From: Limanda limanda
Taxonomy: Eukaryota; Chordata; Actinopteri; Pleuronectiformes; Pleuronectidae
NCBI RefSeq assembly: GCF_963576545.1
Contig: NC_083645.1
Span: 1,116,001-1,180,000 of the forward strand
Direction of reading: 5' to 3'
Length of the DNA: 64,000 nt
The notes under the pieces were generated by a model that had not been told where the DNA came from, did not search any database, and saw only the letters and a list, made by a program, of their open reading frames with translations. Both the position numbers and the translations under genes were made by a program. Numbering within the stretch: the stretch's first letter is position 1; each line of letters starts with the position of its first letter. Of this stretch, positions 19,932 to 31,311 are shown in pieces.

Positions 19932-21423
19932 ACAGCCACACATTAAAAAACAGACCACATAAAACACATTAAAAGGAAGTGCTGATACGTTTATGAGTGT
20001 AATAGGGATAGGGTAGTGAATGTGATTATTGGACGGCCCTTGCAAGTATAGCACTATTTCCACATATTTCCAAGTGTTTGAGCGTGTGTGTGGTTGTTTT
20101 CTTTCGTGCCAACATCAAATGACTTTTTGGATATCAGTGTGTTTTCATCAGTCTCACACTGACAGGCTCCATTAAAACACCCTTGGACTCATTCTCATCG
20201 CAGTTTGACAGGAGTAATTCTCATGGCAGGCAGGATGACAAGCAGACAGGAGTTAACACATATCCAGTTTGAATGTTTTTATTTTTTTATTGTATTTTAA
20301 TTTATTTACAGCATCAGGCCAATATGAACATGCAGGTAGAAGCTACAGGACAAATAATTTGCACCGTTAGACTAAACCTGCAAAAACAGCTCAGTTGTGT
20401 TTCCTTAGTTTCGGTAATGAAAGTATTGAGGCTTAGATCTTGCTGCATCAGGGCATTTGTGTGGGCTGCAATCTGTCCTGTACTTAAAACTACTGCCTGA
20501 AGGAAAATCAATCTGTCTGTAAAGTCAATTCAAATTACAGCGATCCCTGTATATAGTACGTGTGCATCATTATGTATGTGCATGCTTATTACCGTGGCCA
20601 TATGTTCGAGCAAACACCCTCCCTCCCGAGTGTGAATATCACTCTGCCACTTGGAGATTTGATCCACGCAGACTTCTGCAGATGCATAGAAAGGTTTACT
20701 TTTCGTAACCTTTTGTAACCTTTTTAATTGATGTTTCTTGCCAATATCATCTATCATAAAAAGCCAAAGTTGCATTAAAATCTTCATAAAAAACTATCCT
20801 TTTTTACTTATCTTGGCAGCAAAATAAGCAACAGATACAAAACAGACTGATTATTACATTCAGTTTGATTCAGTGAACCTCTTGGCAAAACTTTCACTTT
20901 ACATATGTAGTAGACACAACAATATCAGCATTTATTGTAAAGGCTCCACTGTGTTGACCAGCTGCTCTGTTTGTCTGCTCCTTACTCCTGAGCAGGTCAT
21001 GGACAGCGGCTTTATCAGAGCTTTCATTCAAATCAACACTGATGAGAGGGGACAACAACAGTAAAGCATGGAAAAAAGAAATAGAAATCAAACCAGATAG
21101 GATTTTGTTAATTTAAAATAACAGACGTCTGTTAGCTCTGAATTGCTAATTGTTGAGTGCAAATGTGTTGCTTTATTATTTTGTTTACATTTTAATGAGA
21201 TTAACAGACAAGTTTTAAATTGTAGCCCATATTATAAACATACTGACTTTTTGGGAATCCTCAATAGAAACTCATAGAATGCAACTATTGCAGCGGTGCA
21301 TCTGACCAGCAGTCCTGACAAGGACTAAAAGATAAGGAAACATCACATGAGGGTTAGGGACAGCTACATGTTACCTTACAATTATGATCCTCACTAATAC
21401 AAGACTTCAATTAATTTATTCAG

Positions 21424-21482
21424 TGTGTGTGTGTGTGTGTGTGTGTTTGTGTGTTTGTGTGTGTGTCGGTGTGTGTTGTGCT
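21424..21482. repeat. TG microsatellite
   Basis: An interrupted (TG)n tract with TTTG interruptions. Confidence 0.9.
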
Positions 21483-22295
21483 GGATTACAGACACAACAC
21501 CACCATAAAACAATATGCAAATCTATAGAATTCTTTAAGGAATAATCAGAGAGGAACAGTCAAGGTAAGGAAATGTCGGCTTTACATGTATTTTATTCTT
21601 CACAACACATCGGAGGCATGAAGAGTTTCATGTCCCCTCCAAGGGCACATTCAGCCGGACAAAATGTCAACAAATGAACATAAATAGAGATACTTAGTGC
21701 AGGGCGACATATTACCCCTTAGAGATACATAGTTTTTCACCACCACAGTTTAAAACCAATCTACCTCCAATCTGTATTGGCTGGGGTTATTTTGCTTCTA
21801 TCCGTTTTTTTATTCATGTGCAGGAGAGATTGGGTTGGAGTTCATATGCCTTCAAATATTACCTTCAGTCCAACAGGCAGAGTGCACGGCACCGAAGGAG
21901 CATTGGATGGATCACATAATAGCCCTGCGTTTTCTGTATGTGCCTCCCTCACTCGTACTGTACACTGACATGCTTTAGACAGGAAGCAGGGAGAGGAAAC
22001 TGGGGAGTGACAGGAGTATTTCAGCAATAGTCAATGTTCTTTAAATGGAGTACATTTATCTCCACCTGCTTGTCCCCTAGGTTGAAGGTTTAGTTGGAAT
22101 TACCAAAAGGAAAGGTTTACATTTGACAGAACGAAAGAGACAGAGACACCCATATATTTTTCACACAGAGGGATGACAGAGTAGAGCAGAGTTCCCTTCA
22201 AGTGACAACTCAATCCGTGCGGCTGTCTTCCTTTGGAGAGACAACTTTTCATCAGACTGTGCTGATCACAAAAGCCAGTCTCATTTCTGAGTCTG

Positions 22296-22351
22296 TGAGC
22301 GTCTGTGTGCGTATGTGTGTGTGACCGTGTGTGTGTGTGTGTGTGTGTGTC
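22296..22351. repeat. TG microsatellite
   Basis: An interrupted (TG)n tract with C and A variants. Confidence 0.9.
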
Positions 22352-25300
22352 TATGAGAATGTTTAATCATCTCAATCTCCATGACGATGATCTCCCAGTC
22401 AGCCAGGCACCTGCCAGGATAAGAGGTGGAGGAGGAGAGAGGAAGGGGCTCAGTCAGTTAGTCAGTCAAGTGTGGGGGTGGGGGGTGGGTATCAAAATGG
22501 CTTCCACATCCTCAAGGATGTATTGAAAAGAATTAGACTTCCAACGATCATTCAGCTCCATTTACCTTTGGAGCTCACACCAGGTGCAGCTGCCTAGGTG
22601 AGACCGGGGTTACCATGGCAATGCATGCCAACGGTGATGCGCTTGTGCATCTGTGTCTGCTGGAAACAAACATTCAAAGACAAAAACCCTCTGAAGAAAC
22701 ACTTCTGAAACATCCATTCAGACCAAATGAGGGAACTACGTTTTCAAAGACTCATGGAAATTCCAGGAGTCCATTAAAAGATACGTAGGGGTCATTGAGG
22801 AAATTCCAGGAAATCCCAAAAAGTGAATTCACTGCATAAGTAATTGTACAACAACAATCTCAGTCAGTGTGCAATAATGAGACAGTTTTACAACTGAATA
22901 AAAAACCAAAATAATTAATTTTATCATATTGGTCTGGGAATTAAGCTAAATTAAACAAATCAATGCTAATAAACTCAGATTAGAAACGAGTCCCCCACGA
23001 GTCCCCTGTTACACACATTTTAACAGCTTAAGATATAACAAAGTGCAATGGGGGTCGACAGACTGCTGCTTCAAACAGATCCCTGGAGTTTGAAGAGAAC
23101 TAGGGGTTTTGTGCTTGTTGAGGGGTTTCTGACCATTGATGGATGAAGTGATAGATCATGTAGAGGTTCATCAATCGTCAATGGAATCATGATAGTTAAA
23201 CTAATGTTTGCGATTGACCTTATAACAATGTCTGATTTGAAACAACGATATTGATTGTTTAAGGGGTTCGTTTACCCTAGTTCCAAAAATAAACAACTAA
23301 TAAATGAAATGCTTGCCTCTGCTGTGCGATAAAGTATTAGGACCAGTGTTAAGAAAATAAAATATAAATATTTTTTGTCTTTACTTTATTTCAGAGATAT
23401 TTCTAAACTATTTATTCATTAATATAGTAAATCCCAATCTGTTCTCTATCAGTTTATCATTCAGGGACTGATTCTTTGGTGTGTATCGTATTGTAGAATA
23501 CCAAGAATAATCACAACAGCAATGTGTTTCATATACACATTGCTGTTGGTTATTCAAATGTCAGTTTTCACATCCACAATGAGAATCGTATTCTCCTCTA
23601 TTATATTGAGATGGAGACAACTATTTGCTGATAACCTTTGCATCACCTCTGGGCATGTGTGTGTTTGCAGGTTCCCCTTCACTCTCCCCTCCATTGTTAG
23701 ATGTCAACCTGATAAATGAATGAAAATCTGGATCTATAATGTGTAAAAAGCATTTGTGTACAATATTTGCTACTCACAGATGTGTCTTAGAGACATTGAT
23801 AAGATATGCTTGATCTGTACATGACCTTGCCATGGTAACTGCAGTTTTTTGGAGCTGACTGATGGACTAAACATCTCGACCACACGTATTTGAATTCAAT
23901 ATTGGAATTAACTAAATTATTAATCTGGAGGCATTTGTATTAGTCATGAATTTGGGTTTGATAAGGTCACACACATGATTGATGCTGTAGAGTTTGGTCT
24001 GGTGAGGGTTATTGCTAGACTTTTTTGTTTGCTTGTTTGTCTGTTTTTCTACAGAAAAACAATGTTAATTTACTATTTATACTGATTGAAAATGTCTGTA
24101 GAAATATAATTAAAGAAACGATTTGTACTGTAAGATATGTCCCAGTTTTCCAGCATCTGGAGTCAATCTCACAGCTCCACACGAAAATGTTACTGATTTG
24201 TGATTCTTGATTTGGATTGGTGCACATGTTTAACTTTAATCATCTGTGAATAATTATGAAAAATGAATTAATTTACAATTGGAGATTTTTAAAATAAAAA
24301 AATATCCGATCCTATTATGAAACTTATTCAGTTTGTGAAGTGTCAATTTGTACAATAGTTCTAAATATGTTACATTTTGGGGGGCATTTGTGTGGAGTTA
24401 AATTGCATATATTTGTGAATGGTATTAAAATGTATTTATTTCTTGGATATGTAGATTATGTAATACACATTGAGTCTTTAATATTTCTTTATACCATTGA
24501 ATAGATTCAGCAGGGATCCGAGAAGCTCAGAGAAGTCAAGGGCAAAAGCTGCAGGAATTTCAGTTTGGTGACTGTGACTTTTTGCTTGTGCATCTTTGTT
24601 TATCTCTGTGGATGACTGAGAAATGGAACAAGTGTGTGCGTGTGAATTAGAAATTGAAAATGAGGGACAGAGCCATCGTGTGTGCGTGAGTGTGTGTGTG
24701 TCTTTCAGCGCCAATGCGTCAGGACCTACAGAGTGTGAAATGGAGCAGGGAGGACTTCAGCCGCGACACACTGCAACACATCTCTCCGTCTCTATCTTTT
24801 GCTCTCTCACCCATCCCACCACTCTCTACCCCCTCTTCCCTCTGCCTTCATTTTTCTGTCCTACCCTGCTTTTACCATTTCAATTTCCAATCCCTTCTTT
24901 CTCTTCTGGCGCTTTTGCTCCTTGCTCCCCTTCTTTGACTCACTTTTCATCTTTTCCACTTCCTCAATATCTCTTTGTCGCTGCTTTATTCTGCCGCTTT
25001 ATCTCTCAGGATAAAGCTCTCCCTGCTGTGGAGTTTGTTTTTCCCCCTGCTCGCTCTTTATCTTACGTCTGGATGCCGTGTATGTGCAGAATCATAGAGA
25101 GAGAGACATAGAAGTAGAGAGAAAAGAGAGAGACAGCATCCCCATGTCAGGCCAATGATGGATTAGAATACTAAAATACCGGAGAGAGAGAAAGCAGACA
25201 CACTTAGATGCTTAAATCTAATATGGAGTGTGTGAGTGTGTGCATGGATGACCTTCCGTGCATGTAAATCTACTGCATCGTAATAGAACAATAAAAAAAT

Positions 25301-25354
25301 ATTTCTTTCAAAGCACACATACACAAACATTTTCTATTCCTCTCTCACCCTGAA

Positions 25355-25356
<2 letters not shown>

Positions 25357-25399
<43 letters not shown>
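25357..25399. repeat. CT microsatellite
   Basis: A (CT)n tract of about 42 bp. Confidence 0.95.
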
Positions 25400-25402
<3 letters not shown>

Positions 25403-26688
25403 TGATTTAACGCATGGCTTCTCCGCTTGTTTATTTCCGTACATATTAATGTAAATCACTACTGTCCACTCCCTCCTTTCTCTCCTGCTCCACTGTCTCC
25501 CTTTGTGCCTTTGTCCATCCTTCTTGTCGCCCTGCCAGTATGTGCCGGCCCGACAACAAACAGCTGAGACAACAATTAAGATGAACAATGGTGCCCGGTA
25601 AAGGGCCATCGCCTGCCCTCCCCTGCTGATCTCAATTAACCCCAACTATTGGGTGGTGGTTGAGTCTGAGAGAACTGCTCATTGCCTTTTGAAGTAATTT
25701 ACCATACATGATATGGACGCTTTTGTCATATTAAGATGATTATTTCCTTGTAACACACAGGGCACAGCAAATGGTATAATCACAGATTCCGACTGTGAGC
25801 AGGGCACTGTCCACTTCATACGTAGGTCACTCACCCAGCCACTCCCCACAAGGAAACATGAAGCTTAGCAGAGCAGGGAGTCGAGCGTGAACATAACATA
25901 CCAACTAATATAACTTTCACCCCCCTTTCTGCCTAATCCCCCATTTCAAGTGAGTGCTTTTTGTGGAAACTGTTGAGTTTCTCTCTTTAACACTGAGGTA
26001 ATGTATGTTGAGATTTGGTGCTGTTGAAATAGAATATAATTGAATTGACTTGAACTTGCCACCAGTAGGAAGTGTAATAGAATGTATTCATCAGTGTGAA
26101 TCCATTTTTAAATAAACAAGCAAACAGTGCTCTGTAGCAATGGGGGTTGAGACTCTTCAGTGTAAAGTGACATCATCGATCACAACAATGGCACGTCTGA
26201 AAGGTGGCTGCGCCCCATCCAAACCTGTACATCCATGGGTCCAAGCATGACCCCTCTGAAGAACATGTTAATGGAATAAACCTCACCCTGCCTCAACCAT
26301 GTAAAGTGTGGGAAAATAACCCCAATGTCTTCTAGCTCTGCACATTCCAAATGTCTTATCTTTATACTGTATATCAATATGTGAATCAATATCACACTAT
26401 AGCAATAGTCACTTATAACAGCTTTTCTAAATGTTTTTTCATCGGCCCACAGCTATTTCTAAACTGCCACTTTTATGGTAAAGTAATGTTACACCATAAG
26501 TCTCCTGTCACTGTTTTACAATATCCGCAACAGTCCTCATGAGCATCTCGAACCAGTTATCTCAAATCAATGTGTTCAATTGAGGTTGTTGGGAGTGACA
26601 GTCTGGGAGGTACAGCTGTACATTCAGTAAAGTGGTTCGTTACACGACTGGTTCAATTTTAAATGAAGCTTTGAAAGGTAATTCAAAA

Positions 26689-26753
26689 AATTCCTGCAGG
26701 TGTCCCAACTGACTGACACACCTGTTCAGTCAGTTGGGAGACCTGCAGGAATT
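26689..26753. repeat. Long near-perfect foldback
   Basis: Arms of 28 bp (26689-26716 and 26726-26753) are complementary except for one mismatch at position 14. They flank a 9-nt loop. The left arm begins AATTCCTGCAGG. It could be a microRNA-like stem, a solo transposon-end foldback or a cruciform. No mature RNA family was recognised. Confidence 0.85.
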
Positions 26754-28049
26754 GTTTGTTCATCTGTATGAACAAAGACAGTGTGAACAGACAGACGGAC
26801 AGAGAGACAGAAGCGTACATGTGTCAGCAACAGTGATGGGAACACTTTTTGAACAATATTTATCTCTATTGGAGGGAGAACATCACAGATGTGTTCAGCT
26901 GCCGGGTCGGTCAAAAACTCCTAATAAATTTAGTTCAATAAAAAGATTTCATGATAAAAAACGTGTTTTATCTCCAACTGTTTATTCTATGCTATGATGC
27001 TGAAAAGCAAAGTGATATCAAACTGTAATTTAAACAAAACTGGAAAAATGTAGGTGGTAGTATATCTCCAAAGACATTGCCTTTTGATTATAAGTAAATC
27101 AAGTGTAAAGTTGAAATATGTCACAGAACTGGTAGAATCCTTTCTTTCTACTTAAGGGCCCCGGGCGATGTTCCATTACTCGTCTTCTTCTATTCGACAC
27201 AACCCATCATAGACTTCTCTCTCTGCCCACTAGTTCTCATTTTGAAAGAACACTTCATAAATATATAAGTTATAATATATAATTTCATTTAAAGATTCTG
27301 TAATTTTGCACACTGTAGTTTTTACCAAACAAACCAATAGAAAGAAACAGTGCAGTTGTTGGAGATGGCAACTGATACACATTTGATGCTCTAGTATTTG
27401 TGGAAACTGGGGGGTGGGGGCACTGAGTAATATAATATACGACAGCATGTTTGTTAATGAAAATAAAAGGACTTGTGGTCCAGTTACCTTTGTGTTTCTT
27501 GAACAACACTGAAGGTTTGTGGCTTTGGATACATACAAAATACGTGTTAACAAGATAGTTTGAGTCTTTTCATGGGCTTTATTGACATTAAGGTGAATAT
27601 AGAATTTGTCTTTCAAACATTTCTTAGAGGCGGATTTGACAACGAATGATTTAAGTCTGATGATCTGATGGTGGTTATTCTTTAACCTTTGTAAAACTGT
27701 CATGACCTGTGTCTGCCTGATGAATACCTGTGTCGCTGAATACAAACACTTGATGTGTCAGAGTCATTACAATGAATGAATGTTTCATTCTAATCAGGAT
27801 CCTCTATCAGATCACATTGCCTGATTGCTGTTTATGACACTTAACACTGAAGCAAACTGCTGCTCACAGAACATCAGTATTACTGCAGAGTTAGAGAGAG
27901 CCCACAGAGCTTCACTGTGTCTCTTATCACTGGCTCTCTGATCGACACAGGTTTTGTCTGAGGAGTGTGTTAAGGAAGGAAGACCTTTGAGATGTGTGTG
28001 TTTCTCATTCTAAGAGAAACAGAGGTTAAGGTATACGGGAATCCTGTCA

Positions 28050-28610
28050 CCTCTCTCTCTTTCTCTGTCCTCATCCTTTCATTTCTTTTGTAGTGTTTTT
28101 CCTCAGTGGCCTCCCAAAGCAGACCTCTTTTTCCTCTTCACTGTTCCTTCTCCTGACAGTGTACTTTTTGTCTTTCTCCACATCTCTCCTCCTTCAATTT
28201 CCTATGGTTTCTCACCTCTTTGTTCCCACTACTTCTTTTATTTCTTCTGTCCTTTTCTTTTACATTTCTACCTTTCCTACATTCTCTTCCCACTCTTCCA
28301 ACTCACCACTGCTTCCAAAGTCCTTTTTCTTATCTCATCTTCTGTTTTCTTTCTCTTTTCCCTTTTCCTTCTACCTCATCTACATTTTTCTCTGTCTCTT
28401 GTCTGAATTATTGTCTGCTTACTGCTTATTCTTCTCTCCTTTCACCCCATTCCCTTTTCTTCAATTCCTCCTTTCCGTTTTCTCTATTGTCTCCTCACAT
28501 CACAATTTCTTCACTTTAGCTTTCAGTTCCCTCCGTCTCCTGTTTTCTCTTCCCTCTCTCCTCTCCTTCCCTCTGTCTCCTTGCCCTCCACCATCATTGG
28601 CTCCCCTGCA
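28050..28610 (+). repeat. Pyrimidine-rich low-complexity block
   Basis: About 560 bp is strongly biased to C and T on the plus strand. It produces an apparent 257-codon ORF (28093-28866) made mostly of Ser, Phe and Leu with no domain. I regard it as non-coding. Confidence 0.8.
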
Positions 28611-31007
28611 GATGGAAGTTAATTGTACACGTTCCCCAGAAATGGGAAGGAATGAGGCAAAAATTAGTGTCAGCAAAAGATTTATAAGACACAGAAAACC
28701 AAGAGCTGGCGATTCCTTCTGCTGGTGTTTTTGCTCTGGGGTCCCTTCTGTTCTCTTTATACTGCACTATTTCTATCATTGCCTGATACCCCCCAACCTA
28801 CCCACTTCTACCAACCCGCCACCCCCCAACACACACACCCCTCCCCCCAAGGAGTCTGTCAGATGATAAAGAGATGTTGTCAGGGACTGATTATGAGCCC
28901 CCAACTATAAACAAGTAAAACATCAAACACACAAAGACCACACAGGGACTTGGCCTTGTTTTTTCCCCCTAATTTCTCCTCAATACATCTCTCTCCCACT
29001 CGTTCTCTCTAACTCGCTTCATTTTGTCTCTTTGTTGGCGTCAGAAGTAGCGTGTGTCTTTTGCCTGCTGGGGAGCTATTTGATTTGTTCTTCCATTTTA
29101 GAGCTCATATGGTTTCTAGTGTGTTGTTTTTATTATGAAGGCTTTATTCATATTGGTGCCTGTGGCAGCTTGGGCCCTGGTCCTGAGTCACCAGGGAGGT
29201 AGAGTAGGACAGGGACAGAGCAATGAAGCAAGAAAGAGCTGCCTCGGCTGAATATATGGCAGGCAGTATGTTTGCAAATGTGCGTGTGTGTGTGTGTGTG
29301 GCCATCTATATGTCATGTGTGGCTGTGTGGAAGTGTGTGAGAATGATGACATGCAAGACTTAAATTAGAACAAAAAGCTTTAACCAATTTTCTTTGCAAT
29401 CTCTCTGGCTGATCCCAGTACCAGTGTGCATAAACACACATCACACACTTGGCACTTGATGTTCATTAAACAATAAGAGACAAGTGTGTAATTTGTCAGT
29501 CACCATGGCTGTAGAGTAGGGACAGCGGCAGGGAGAGAATATCACTCCATTCATCACCATGATAAAGTTTGACTGATGCATCGTAAATCAGCCTCCGTTC
29601 CCTGTTCTATTGTTGTTACGATGACCCATATACAGGTAAGTCAAACCCAGGGGTACAAATCATTATCCATCAATAGGTCAAAATAAATAAATATATAAAT
29701 CAATTTCTCAAAAAAAAGAAGGAAAAAACAAGGTCTGACTGCAGCTTTTGGGCATTTCTACATTAGTGATAGATTCACATCCATGCACAAAAACACCTAG
29801 TCTGCACCAGTCACATAATTTCTTTAGCGACTCTTCACTCATTATGCACCACACTCTGCTGGACTATAAAGAATGGATATGGGTGTAGCTGACTGACTGA
29901 AAAGGTTAGATAGCAAAGTTGGAAGAGTTTGGGGATGTGAAATTATTACATCTGTAAATTACACAAAAAACGACTGAACAGATTTCAAAGCAATGTGGGG
30001 AGAGAGGCTAACAAGCATTTAAGGAATTGTTGTCATTTTTGGACCAGTTGCCCAGGGATTTTAATGACAGAAAAAAATCAGGCATTTTTTTCCGGCAACA
30101 ATTATGAGTGTGTGAAATGCCTTGTAATAACATTGTTAACATTCAATAGATAATGACAGCTGCATCTCAAGTCAAAAAAATGTACAAAACACCTGTAACA
30201 TAAAAAGTAGCAATTTAATAGATAAAAACTGATTTTTCAATAAAAGTCTGCAGCATCATAGTAGTGTGTAGTAGTGAACAGGCAAATGATAGATTCAATA
30301 AATTTAAGTTTAAGATGTTCCCTTTTGTAGATTCCCTATTAAAACAAACATACTGGATCTATTGTTTCTTTTTTTTCTGGGTATTCAGTTATTCCGATTG
30401 AATCTGCATCATGGATAATATATTATGAGAAAGGAGTAATAATCACACTTTAGGCTACTGCTACTCTATTGTAATGTCTAGAAACTGTATAGTTTGATGT
30501 GACATATATTTACCTAACTTCCACTTTCCCCAAACATTTTGGCAAATCACATCTATAAATTACAGGACATTCAAATCATCAGCTTTTGGGACATCTGTTT
30601 GGATTTGTTATAGCAAGAATGTAGCCTGCATCAGGAATCATCACACTGACACACCTTAGCTAACATTGCCAGTGTTAACTTGCCAATAACTAAGCAAGCC
30701 TTTTGAGTTGAATCAGTATTTCTGGACCTACGTGTGGAACAGCAGCATGATGATCATCGGTTGATGGCAGCTTGTGAAGGCCCTGCCAGGGCAAGGTCTA
30801 CTTTGCTCTCAGGACATGAATACACCACAGCAGCTGCAGTCAGACCATGTCAACCAAAGTGCTATTGTCAAAGGAGGGAAGGACAGAACGAGGGCAGGAG
30901 TGAAGAAGTGAGGGGATGCTACTGACAAAAGGTGAAGTCCATTTCTTCACTGTTTCTTATAATTTTACAGCAATTAGTCCAGGACTGTTAGAGGGTCCGT
31001 TACATGT

Positions 31008-31008
31008 G

Positions 31009-31061
<53 letters not shown>
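31008..31061. repeat. TG/CA microsatellite next to the gfra3 stop codon
   Basis: A nearly pure (TG)n tract of about 53 bp. On the gfra3 strand it is a (CA)n tract starting about 20 nt after the TAA at 31081, so it lies in the 3' UTR. Confidence 0.95.
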
Positions 31062-31063
<2 letters not shown>

Positions 31064-31080
31064 TCGCGCTATCCCTCACT

Positions 31081-31311
31081 TTACCCCCAGCTGAACGAGG
31101 CAGAAAGGAGCAGAAGGAGCAGTAGTATGGGTTTAGCAGGGCCGGTGTTGAGTGATGCAGCCACCCCAGTCCCAGAGGAGCCCAGGTTTGAGACAGTGGC
31201 CCTTTCTGAGTACAGCGGGATGATGTCGAACTGGTCGCCTTCATCACCTTCCTCCTCTATCTGTGTCAGATCCTCTTCTTCCTCGCTCTCCACCACCTGG
31301 CAAGGAGGAGA
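31081..31311 (-). CDS. gfra3: gfra3 terminal exon: acidic segment, GPI signal and stop codon
   Basis: This 231-bp exon follows a cttacag acceptor in phase 0 and encodes 76 residues plus TAA. It starts SPPCQ, like the PPC that opens the corresponding exon in paralogues. It then has a strongly acidic stretch ([20 protein letters not shown]) and a spacer, and ends with a run of eight hydrophobic residues, ILLLLLLL, and SASFSWG. A small-residue region before the hydrophobic end (GSSGTG, or nearby) could hold the GPI attachment site. The hydrophobic tail with no cytoplasmic residues is what a GPI-anchored protein needs. Confidence 0.9.
   Translation of the reverse strand, partial: SPPCQVVESEEEEDLTQIEEEGDEGDQFDIIPLYSERATVSNLGSSGTGVAASLNTGPAKPILLLLLLLSASFSWG

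Larger units (their letters stand above)
17406..31080. other. 13.7-kb gene-poor region downstream of gfra3
   Basis: No exon or RNA gene could be supported on either strand. Contents include microsatellites (18801-18823, 21424-21482, 22296-22351, 25357-25399), two strong foldbacks (19870-19931, 26689-26753) and a pyrimidine-rich block (28050-28610). There is also a GC-richer segment (17410-17830) that may be an unclassified repeat. The 3' UTR of gfra3 must occupy part of the right end, but I could not place its polyadenylation site. Confidence 0.5.

Noticed and set aside
27230..27745. 171-codon minus-strand ORF
   Set aside because: AT-rich, with no recognisable motif, signal or neighbouring exon.
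28093..28866. 257-codon plus-strand ORF
   Set aside because: It is almost entirely Ser/Phe/Leu/Pro from a pyrimidine-rich tract, with no domain. Low-complexity sequence explains the open frame.
31008..31061. Tandem tract considered as a CRISPR-like or coding repeat
   Set aside because: It is a simple dinucleotide microsatellite. No CRISPR array or spacer structure exists anywhere in the window.
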